From the NCBI RefSeq assembly GCF_002028405.1, contig NZ_CP020046.1, positions 372,001 through 436,000 on the forward strand: 64,000 nt of DNA. Direction: 5' to 3'. Made by a program: the position numbers and the translations under genes. Below are positions 33,601 through 41,800 of the stretch, piece after piece. The DNA comes from Thiomonas intermedia. Its GTDB lineage: Bacteria > Pseudomonadota > Gammaproteobacteria > Burkholderiales > Burkholderiaceae_C. Position 1 is the stretch's first letter, and each line of letters starts with the position of its first letter. Under the pieces are notes generated by a model, which ran no database searches, had not been told where the DNA came from, and saw only the letters and a program-made list of their open reading frames with translations.

Positions 33601-35979
33601 AAAGATCGCGACGAGTGGCGCAAAAAGAACGGCACCGAGCTCGAATGGCTACCCGTGCTGTTCTGCTCCCCGACCATGGAGCTTGGCGTTGACATCTCGT
33701 CGTTGAACACGGTCTACATGCGCAACGTGCCGCCCACGCCGGCCAACTACGCGCAGCGCAGCGGCCGAGCCGGGCGAGCAGGCCAGCCGGCCCTGGTCAT
33801 TACTTACTGTGCAAGCCAGTCTCCGCACGACCAGTACTACTTCCGCGACCCTGTCCGGATGGTGCATGGGCAGGTCAACGCGCCTACGCTGGACCTGGCC
33901 AACCTGGAGCTGGTCAAGAGCCACATGCACGCCATCTGGCTGGCTGAAACCGGCAAGCGCCTGGGTAATAGCGTGCGCGACCTGCTGGACATGAGCGAGC
34001 CGGAAAAGTTGCCGATCACCGAGGAGATGGCCATCGACCTCGACAAGGCCGAGGCCAAGAAGCGGGCCCATCAGCGCGGACTCAAGGTGCTGGGCATGTT
34101 GTCCAGCGAGTTGACCGCTAAGAACGCGCCCTGGTACAGCGAGCACTGGGCCGAAACCGTCTTCCAGCGGGCCTACAACGAGTTCGACGGTGCACTACAG
34201 CGTTGGCGCGACCTGTACCGTGCCACGGCACAGGCCATCGAGCTGAACTTCAAAATCGAGAACAACCCCGCTGCCAGCGAACGCGAGCGCCGCGAGGCCC
34301 AGCAGCGGCACAACGAGGCCCGCAAGCAACGCGACCTGCTGCTGGCCGGCGACAGCGCCTTCAACAGCGACTTCTACACCTACCGCTACCTCGCCAGCCA
34401 GGGCTTCCTGCCCGGCTACAACTTCCCGCGGTTGCCACTGCTGGCTTACCTACCCGCGCGCCGCGGCTCCATTGGCCGCGAGAGTTTCCTGTCCCGCCCC
34501 CGTTTCCTCGCGCTGGGCGAGTTCGGCCCCTATAGCCTGATCTACCACGAAGGCAGCCAGTACCGCGTTACCAAGGCACTACTCACCATCACCGGGCAGG
34601 ACCAAGTCAGCGATGGCGCCCGGCTGCCCACGGAAGTCGCTCGTCTGTGCCCGTCCTGTGGTTATGGCCATTTTCGCTCGCAGCGCGATGCCGACCGTTG
34701 CGTCTCCTGCGGCGCCTCCCTGTCTGACGCGCCCGAGGTCAAGAACCTCTACCGCATCGAAAACGTCTCGACCAAGCGGGCCGAGCGCATCACCGCGAAT
34801 GAGGAAGAACGAGTCCGCCAGGGCTACGAGATGCAGACCACGCTGCAATTCGCCGAGGCCGAAGGCAAGCTACAGATGGTCACCACGGTCGTTGAGGACG
34901 ACCAGGGACCACTCCTGGAGATGCAGTACGGCCCAGCCGCGACGGTCTGGCGCATGAACTTCGGCTGGCGCCGCCGCAAGGAAAAGGCCATTCAGGGTTT
35001 CATGATGAACCCGGTCACCGGCCACTGGGTTGGCGGCGTAGACGACGGCAACGGCGAAACAGAGACCGAAGGCGAAGCCCCGCCTGACAAGACACCGCCG
35101 CAGCGCATCGTCCCCTACGTCGAGGACCGTCGAAACATTCTCATCGTGCGTCCACACCATCGGTTGGGCGTTCTCGAGGCGGAGACCCTGACCACGCTGC
35201 AGTACGCACTCAAGCGAGGCATCGAGGCGGTCTACCAGCTCGAAGAAAGCGAGCTGATGGCCGAGCCACTTCCCACGCGCGACAACCGCCAGTCCATCCT
35301 GCTGTTCGAGGCTGCAGAGGGGGGCGCGGGCGTGCTGACTCGCCTGGCCACCGAACCCGAGGCTCTTTCAGCTGTCGCCGCCAAGGCGTTGGAGGTTATG
35401 CACTTCCAGCCTCCGCCTGTCGGACAAGGTTGGTCTCGCAAGGCATTGACCGAAGAACTCGACCACGACGGCAAGCCACTCTGCGAGGCCGGCTGTTACC
35501 GCTGCCTGCTCTCCTATTACAACCAGCCTGACCACAGGCTCATCGACCGCAAGGACAAGGCCGCCGGCGGGTTGCTGCTGGACGTCCTCTGCCGCCTGAC
35601 CGTGGCCCGGGCGCATCAGGGCACCCAGGGACGAGCGCCGCAGGAGCACGACGCCGAGCTGGCCCGAACGGCGGGCAGCTCGTTGGAGCGGGCTTGGCTG
35701 GAACATGTGAACGAGCACGGATACCGCAAGCCTGACCGTGGGCAGCACACGCTTGCCAGCGCCAACGCCTGTGCCGACTTCTTCTACGACGATCTGAATC
35801 TCGCCGTGTTTGTCGACGGCCCCCATCACGAGACTGCAACCCAGCGTGCCACGGATGCAGCCATCGACCGCACGCTCGACGAACTGGGTTACCTGGTGGC
35901 GCGTTTCCCCAAGGAGCAGGCTCGCTGGCCTGACATCTTCAAGAACAACGCCGACCTTTTCGGCCCGGGCAAGGCCTGA
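30655..35979 (+). CDS. Giant helicase with DUF1998 region and C-terminal nuclease-like domain (DrmA-DrmB-like fusion)
   Basis: A 1774-residue superfamily 2 helicase. Motifs in order: Walker A TTGTGSGKS (about 115-123), Ia region IVIYPMNALANSQ, motif II VLDELHTYRGRQGADV (about 228-243), motif III TSATM, a large insert with a FCRDCGQEY zinc-ribbon-like segment, then motif V-VI QRSGRAGRAG near 1034. A second zinc-ribbon-like part (LCPSCGY, DRCVSCGA) precedes a DUF1998-like region (about 1520-1640, AEGGAGVL and CYRCLLSYYN). The last 110 residues look like a DUF559/Vsr-type nuclease (ADFFYDDLNLAVFVDGPHHE, then GYLVARFPKE). In DISARM, DrmA (helicase) and DrmB (DUF1998) are separate. GTG start with GGGGAG upstream. 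Confidence 0.85.
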   Translation: MDVFEFREHIVGEYEQFTRSFTRIRSDDIRAFVDQEYDSQRYWPEPLIQINPNYRSGGTVDELVQAGQLSPECSDIFRLGKSVSSVGTTLPLHKHQAEAISLALAGESYVLTTGTGSGKSLSYFIPIVDACLKAKKADPTPRTRAIVIYPMNALANSQLEELKKFLGAAPAVSFGRYTGQESDDERQAMAATPPDILLTNFMMLELLMTRQNDIDKAVMRNAKDLRFLVLDELHTYRGRQGADVALLVRRVREALSDELICIGTSATMASEGTQMERNAVVANVARRLFGTPIADRNVITETLRRTTPENQTLATVQSELGPAIRAGVPPDLNFEAMAAHPMSVWVELTLGLTYEDDKPRRARPRTLADASQLLHEASGESVESCLAYLQHFMLRAYAVTDGAGKSLFAFKLHQFIAGGGKVYTSLEPPGHRAITLDGQQFVSGDDERQRRYYHVHFCRDCGQEYIPVWDTDGPEGRAFDVRSIDERQHDDDQVKFGFLMPDGRGLWEPEALERYPETWLEERADGEWRIKSGQRKFVPQTVRVRPDGVTTADSGLQAWFIPGAFRFCLACGVSHASSGKDALRLTSLSGEGRSSATTMLTLSALRYLYEQDQQLSAEAKKVLGFSDNRQDAALQAGHFNDFLQVLLTRAALLFAVQKGGGQALSEREVANAVFEALGFHRDDPAVRAEYMQQPEVKGNTRRQVQEAMRGILGYRTYFDLRRGWRFNNPNLEQLGLIRIGYQDIADLAADAAEWEEAPQVLQAATPAERAVVLRALFDFMRQGLCIATRYLDRTELEQLRTQSYANLREPWGFTEDERPLPARWFVTSRPSEETDRRGRRIQIEDFLVIGSSRSRLGKQLRQGSTWGGGNPYYKHINDQTYPEVVGALLKAAESYGMVKREETDVGLTGWQLNGTALLWEVGPGQSQRQAEDNKFFRGLYRNIAGLLTSPVHQLFDFEAREHTAQVEQDDRLEREARFRYTDKDRDEWRKKNGTELEWLPVLFCSPTMELGVDISSLNTVYMRNVPPTPANYAQRSGRAGRAGQPALVITYCASQSPHDQYYFRDPVRMVHGQVNAPTLDLANLELVKSHMHAIWLAETGKRLGNSVRDLLDMSEPEKLPITEEMAIDLDKAEAKKRAHQRGLKVLGMLSSELTAKNAPWYSEHWAETVFQRAYNEFDGALQRWRDLYRATAQAIELNFKIENNPAASERERREAQQRHNEARKQRDLLLAGDSAFNSDFYTYRYLASQGFLPGYNFPRLPLLAYLPARRGSIGRESFLSRPRFLALGEFGPYSLIYHEGSQYRVTKALLTITGQDQVSDGARLPTEVARLCPSCGYGHFRSQRDADRCVSCGASLSDAPEVKNLYRIENVSTKRAERITANEEERVRQGYEMQTTLQFAEAEGKLQMVTTVVEDDQGPLLEMQYGPAATVWRMNFGWRRRKEKAIQGFMMNPVTGHWVGGVDDGNGETETEGEAPPDKTPPQRIVPYVEDRRNILIVRPHHRLGVLEAETLTTLQYALKRGIEAVYQLEESELMAEPLPTRDNRQSILLFEAAEGGAGVLTRLATEPEALSAVAAKALEVMHFQPPPVGQGWSRKALTEELDHDGKPLCEAGCYRCLLSYYNQPDHRLIDRKDKAAGGLLLDVLCRLTVARAHQGTQGRAPQEHDAELARTAGSSLERAWLEHVNEHGYRKPDRGQHTLASANACADFFYDDLNLAVFVDGPHHETATQRATDAAIDRTLDELGYLVARFPKEQARWPDIFKNNADLFGPGKA

Positions 35980-35985
35980 CACCAC

Positions 35986-38838
35986 ATGAATGCTCCGACG
36001 CTGGAATTTCTTCCAGGTAGCCTGGTTGCGGCTCGCGGCCGCGAATGGATCGTCCTGCCGGAATCCGACACGCAGACGCTTAGGCTTCGCCCCCTGGGCG
36101 GAGGCGAACACGACGAGACACTCATCTATCTCCCCCTGGAGCGCCAGCCCGTACAGCCAGCCACCTTTCCCTGGCCGAGCGTTGCGCAAGCCCGCAACCA
36201 CTCCGCCAGCCAACTGCTTCTGGACGCGCTGCAGCTCAAGCTGCGCAGCGGCGCCGGCCCCTTCCGCAGCTTCGGCAATATTGCCGTGGAGCCGCGCGCC
36301 TACCAGCTCGTGCCGCTGCTGATGGCGCTGAAGCTGCCCACCGTGCGCCTGCTGATTGCCGACGATGTCGGGATCGGCAAGACCATCGAAGGCGCGCTCA
36401 TCGCCCGTGAGCTGCTCGACCGCGGCGAAATCCAGCGCCTGGCGGTGCTATGCCCTCCGCACCTGTGCGAGCAGTGGCAACGCGAGCTGGCCGAGCGCTT
36501 CCACATCCCTGCCGTGGTGGTGCGCTCCAACACCGCGGACCGCCTGGAGCGCGACTTGCTGCCGGGCACCTCGGTCTTTCATGCCAACCCCTACACCGTG
36601 GTGAGTCTGGACTACATCAAGTCCGAGCGCCGCCGCGAGGCCTTTCAGCGTTTCTGCCCCGAGTTCGTCATCGTCGACGAGGCGCACACCTGCACACAGG
36701 CCGGCCAGGGCCGCCAGCAACGCTACCAGTTGCTCAAGGGCCTGGCAGCCGATGCAACGCGCCACCTGGTCCTGCTGACTGCCACGCCGCACAGCGGCGA
36801 CGAGGAAGCCTTCTTCAATCTGCTCGGCTTGCTCAACCCCGACTTCACGCAGTTGAAGGACCTCCCGGCAGGTCAGCGCGGTGATCTGCGCGAGGACCTG
36901 TCCCGGCATTTTGTCCAACGCCGCCGGCCCGACATCGCTGAGTGGCAGGACACCTCGATGTTCCCCGAACGGCGCATCGCCGAAATCACCTACAAGCTCA
37001 CCGGCGCCTGGGGCCAACTGTTCAACGACGTGCTTGCCTATGCGCGCGAACTGGTTGAGCGCTCCGAAGGCCAAGGCATGCGCGAACAGCGCATGAACTG
37101 GTGGGCGGCACTGGCGCTTCTTCGCTGTATTTCATCGTCTCCGGCGGCAGCGGTCAACGCGTTGCGAACACGCCTGCAAGGCGCACTGAGCGAGGCTAAC
37201 GGCACGGACGCCGCGTCCCTGGAGGAGTTCGAAGCCCAGGTCAGCGACCGCGTGCTGGACGGCACTGACGATGCCCTTTCCACCGACGACATCGAGCCCG
37301 GCGCCCAGACCGAGGACAGCCAGCGGCTACAAGCACTGATGGCAAGCGCTGCAGCCCTGGCCGGCCAACAGAATGACCCCAAGCTCGCCAAGCTGCAGGA
37401 GCACCTCGCTCTGCTGCTGAAGGAGGGCTTCCAGCCCGTCGTTTTCTGCCGCTACATCGCGACGGCGCACTACTTGGCGACCGCGCTAGGAGAGAAATTC
37501 AAGGCCGCCGCTGTAAAGGCGGTGACAGGGGAATTGACGCCCGCCGAGCGCGAAGACGCCGTCGAGCAACTGGCCGACAGCGAAGCCCGCATACTGGTCG
37601 CCACTGACTGCCTGTCGGAGGGAGTCAACCTGCAAAGCCTGTTCACCGCCGTTGTTCACTACGACCTGAGCTGGAATCCGACCCGTCACGAACAACGTGA
37701 GGGCCGCGTCGACCGCTTCGGCCAGAAGGCCCGTGAGGTGCGCAGCACCATGCTCTATGGCGAAGACAACCCGGTCGACGGCGCAGTGCTGCAGGTCATC
37801 CTGCGCAAGGCCGAGAGCATCCGCAAGGAACTTGGCGTCCTCGTTCCCATGCCCGACAACGAGGGCAAGCTCACCCAGGCACTGATGAACGCGGTGCTGC
37901 TACGCAAAGGTACGCTCAACGCTCAGTCGCAGCTGGACCTGTTCGGTGAACCCGCCAAGGAAATCGAACTCGCCTGGCAAAGCGCCAAGGAAAAGGCCAA
38001 GCAGAACCGCAGCATCTTTGCGCAACGTCGGCTGAAGCCAGAAGACGTCCTGCCCGAATGGCGCAAGTCTGCCGCAGTGCTGGGAGGAGAGACCGAGGTC
38101 GAGCGCTTCGTCAGTCGAGCCGCGGCCCAACTCGGTGCACCGCTGCAGCCCATGAAGCAGCACTTCAAGCTGCTGACCGCACATCTGCCCGAGACCGTGC
38201 GCGAGCGCCTTGCCGCCGAGGGGGTGTCCGACACCCTGCGCATCGACTTTCACCAGCCCGCCGCCCAGGGCGCCATCGTCATGCACCGCACGCATCCGCT
38301 GGTGTCCGTGCTGGCCGACATGTTGCTGGAACAAGCCCTGGACGAATCCACGGCCGTCATTGATGACGCCCCCGTAGCCCGCGCCGGCGCCGCCTTCGTG
38401 CAAGGCGTGTCGCTCAAGACCACCGTGCTGCTGTTGCGCATCCGCCATCAACTCACGGTCACCTTCGGCAGCCAGACGCGCCTGCTGATGTGCGAGGAAG
38501 CCGTCGCCGTTGCCGCCAGCGGCGCCAACCCATTCGCCGAACTCCCACCCGATATGACGCGCCAACTGCTTGGCGCTGAAGCCACGCGCAACATGCCCGC
38601 GCCGCTGCGCGACCGCCAATTGCAGACTGCGCTCGACGCCCTGCCCGACTGGCAGCCGCAGCTCGAAGCAATGGCCAAGGGCCGAGCACAGGCGCTGCTG
38701 GCCGACCACCGGCGCGTGCGCGAGGCCGCCGAAGGCCGCGGCAGCTATCAGGTCACCGCCAGCCTGCCAGTGGACGTGATGGGTCTTTACGTGCTGCTGC
38801 CAGACGCTGCTGCCGCGACCAACGGAATGGGAGCCTGA
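35986..38838 (+). CDS. SNF2-type helicase (DrmD-like)
   Basis: A 950-residue protein of the SNF2/RapA-like group. Walker A is DVGIGKTIE (about residues 127-135), motif II VDEAH near 230, motif III LTATPHSGD, and the C-terminal helicase half ends with SEGVNLQ and the arginine-finger box QREGRVDRFGQ. There is no obvious nuclease domain. The C-terminal 250 residues are unrecognised. It begins 6 bp after the giant helicase, so the two are co-translated. Class 1 DISARM has a helicase of this kind (DrmD) next to an adenine methylase, as here. Translocation along double-stranded DNA is expected. Confidence 0.88.
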   Translation: MNAPTLEFLPGSLVAARGREWIVLPESDTQTLRLRPLGGGEHDETLIYLPLERQPVQPATFPWPSVAQARNHSASQLLLDALQLKLRSGAGPFRSFGNIAVEPRAYQLVPLLMALKLPTVRLLIADDVGIGKTIEGALIARELLDRGEIQRLAVLCPPHLCEQWQRELAERFHIPAVVVRSNTADRLERDLLPGTSVFHANPYTVVSLDYIKSERRREAFQRFCPEFVIVDEAHTCTQAGQGRQQRYQLLKGLAADATRHLVLLTATPHSGDEEAFFNLLGLLNPDFTQLKDLPAGQRGDLREDLSRHFVQRRRPDIAEWQDTSMFPERRIAEITYKLTGAWGQLFNDVLAYARELVERSEGQGMREQRMNWWAALALLRCISSSPAAAVNALRTRLQGALSEANGTDAASLEEFEAQVSDRVLDGTDDALSTDDIEPGAQTEDSQRLQALMASAAALAGQQNDPKLAKLQEHLALLLKEGFQPVVFCRYIATAHYLATALGEKFKAAAVKAVTGELTPAEREDAVEQLADSEARILVATDCLSEGVNLQSLFTAVVHYDLSWNPTRHEQREGRVDRFGQKAREVRSTMLYGEDNPVDGAVLQVILRKAESIRKELGVLVPMPDNEGKLTQALMNAVLLRKGTLNAQSQLDLFGEPAKEIELAWQSAKEKAKQNRSIFAQRRLKPEDVLPEWRKSAAVLGGETEVERFVSRAAAQLGAPLQPMKQHFKLLTAHLPETVRERLAAEGVSDTLRIDFHQPAAQGAIVMHRTHPLVSVLADMLLEQALDESTAVIDDAPVARAGAAFVQGVSLKTTVLLLRIRHQLTVTFGSQTRLLMCEEAVAVAASGANPFAELPPDMTRQLLGAEATRNMPAPLRDRQLQTALDALPDWQPQLEAMAKGRAQALLADHRRVREAAEGRGSYQVTASLPVDVMGLYVLLPDAAAATNGMGA

Positions 38839-38842
38839 GACC

Positions 38843-41800
38843 ATGGCCAAGCGCCCCATCCACCAGCTCGCCTATCGCGCCATCCGCGTCGAAGGCGGCC
38901 TCATCCCTGCCGAGGAACTAACCCGCCTCACCTTGCTTGCCGACCCCAAGGCCAGCGAGCAGACCGAACCGCAGTACCGTATCAACAAGGGCTTGAAGCT
39001 GCGCGACGAAATCGCCCGCGACTTCAAGATTGCGCTCACCCTCTGGCAGGACTTCCAGGCCCTGCGCCGCCGCCAGGACGTTCAGGCACACGAAGTCACC
39101 CTACGCGAATGGCTACTACCGCTGCTGCGCGAGGTGTTGCACTTTACCGATGCAGCCCGCTGCCCAGCCATCGAACATGCGGACCACCAGTACGCCATCG
39201 GCCACGCGGGCAACGGTGGCCACGTGCCGTTGGTTCTCGCCGGATTCGACCAACCGTTGGATCTGGCAGCCGAGCGCTTCGGCGAGCTCAACCCCGATAC
39301 CGGCAAGACCCGCCGCCGCAGCCCCTTCATGCTGGCGCAGGAAGCGCTCAACGCCAGCGATGCGTCGCTCTGGGCCATCGTCAGCAACGGCCTGACGCTG
39401 CGCATCCTGCGCGACAACGCCAGCCTCACCCGCCCGGCCTACATTGAGGTCGACCTCGAAGCCCTGTTCACCGAAGAGCTGCTGGCCGATTTCAGCGCCT
39501 TCTGGCTGCTGGCCCATGCCTCACGCTTCGGCAGCACCGACGCGCCGCCCTCCGACTGCCCCTGGGAACGCTGGCGTGCCGCTGGACAGCAAGCCGGCGT
39601 CACCGTGCGCGGCAAGCTGCGTTACCAAGTGGCCGAGGCGCTGCGCGCCCTGGGCACTGGCTTTCTCTCTCACCCTGCCAACGGCGCTTTACGCACCGCG
39701 CTACAAGGTACTGAACATGGATACGACCGCCAAGCATTCTTCGAGGAGCTGCTTCGCCTGGTCTACCGCCTCATCTTCCTGGCCACGGTCGAAGACCGCC
39801 GGGACCGCGGCACCGGCGAGCGCTTGGTCTTCGCCCCCGACGCCGGTGACGAGGCCAAAGCCCGCTACCTGGCCGGATACTCGCTCACCTGGCTGCGCGA
39901 GCGCGCCGTGCGCCGCAGCGAGCACGACCGCCACGCCGATCTCTGGCAGGCACTGACCATCACCTTCGGGGCACTGGCCGGTGGCCAGCCGGCTCTGGGC
40001 CTGCCCGCTCTTGGTGGCCTGTTCGAAGTCGACCAGTGCCCGCGACTGGACGCCGCCCAGCTCGACAACCGCCACCTTCTGGCCGCCGTGTTCCAGCTTG
40101 GCTGGTTCCGCGCTGAAGGCGGCCTCTCACGCGTCAACTACCGCGACATGGGCCCGGAGGAGCTGGGAAGCGTCTACGAGAGCCTGCTGGAGCTGGTGCC
40201 CGACCTGCAGGGCCTGGCGACTCCCACGACCGCCCGCCTGGCCTTTGTCGGCGACGATGGGACAGATGCCAGCACCAAGGGCAACAACCGCAAGCTCACG
40301 GGCAGCTACTACACGCCCGACAGCCTGGTGCAGGAGCTCATCAAGAGCGCGCTGGAGCCCGTCATCGCGCAGACGGTAAAGGCCAACCCCGAACGCCCGG
40401 TGGAAGCGCTGCTCGCGCTGACCGTGTGCGACCCAGCCTGCGGCAGCGGCCACTTCCTGCTCTCCGCCGGGCGGCGCCTGGCCGACGAAGTGGCGCTACA
40501 CCGCGCCGCGGCCGAGCGCGAAGGCGGCGCCTCCACGCCCGCAGATTTCCGCCACGCGCTGCGCGACGTGGTGAGCCACTGCCTCTACGGCGTAGACAAG
40601 AACCCCATGGCCATCCAACTGGCCAAGACGGCGCTCTGGCTGGAGGCCTACTCGCCCGACAGACCGCTGAGCTTTGTCGACCACCATCTGCGCGTGGGCG
40701 ATGCGCTGCTGGGGGTGCTGGATCCCAAAGTGCTGGAAGACGGCATCCCCGACGAGGCCTACACCGCCCTCTCGGGCGACGACAAGGCCGCGGCCAGCGC
40801 CCTGAAGAAGCAGAACAAGGCCGACCTGAAGAGCTGGCGCCAGATTGCCGCCGGCGACCTGTTGACCCAGGCTGGCCTGGCCGCGCAAGCTGTCAACGTC
40901 GAGACGCTGGACGACGACACGCCCGAGCATCTGACCGCCAAACGCCAGGCCTGGGCAACGGCGCAGGCCCAGGCGCACCGCAGCACCTTCGCTCGCTTGA
41001 CCGACACCTACGTGGCCGCCTTTCTGGCACCCAAGCTAGCCGGGGCTGGTGACTCCGTTCCGCTGTCGGGCGACTTGTGGGGCGTGCTGAGCGGACAAGC
41101 TCCCAGGGTTGAGATGGAAGCCGTCGCCCAGGCGCTGTGCCGGCAGCACAGTGTCTTCCATTGGTGGCTGGCCTTCCCGCAGGTGGCTGCAGCAGGCGGA
41201 TTCAGCGTGATGCTGGGCAACCCCCCGTGGGAGCGGATCAAGCTGCAGGAGGCAGAGTTCTTCGCCACGCGCAGCCCGCTGGTGGCCACGGCCAAGAACA
41301 AGGCCGAGCGGGCACAGCGCATCGAATGGTTGCGTGAGGGCGTGCTCCTGCACCGCGTGAACCCCGACCTTGAACATGCCGAGGGCCTGACGCCGCCCAA
41401 CCGCGCCGAGATGGCGCTGTATGGCAGTTTTATTGCCGCGCGCCGGGGTGCCGAGGCGGCCAGCCTTTACGCCCATGACAGCCGACGCTACCCACTAACC
41501 GGCGTGGGTGACGTCAACACTTATGCGCTGTTCGCTGAGACGTTCTGGCAGGCGACAGCTTCGCGCGGACAAGCTGGATTCATCGTACCGACGGGCATCG
41601 CCACTGACGACACAACCAAACAATACTTCCAAGCCGTCGCAGCCAACTTGAGGCTTGCGAGCTTGATCAGCTTCTACGAAGTGCGAAAGTGGTTTCCTGC
41701 AACAGACGAGCGAAAGCCGTTCTGCCTGCTCACCATCGGTCAAGCAGACTCCGCAAACTTCATTTTTGACGTACACGGAATCGAGGACCTGCAAGAACGC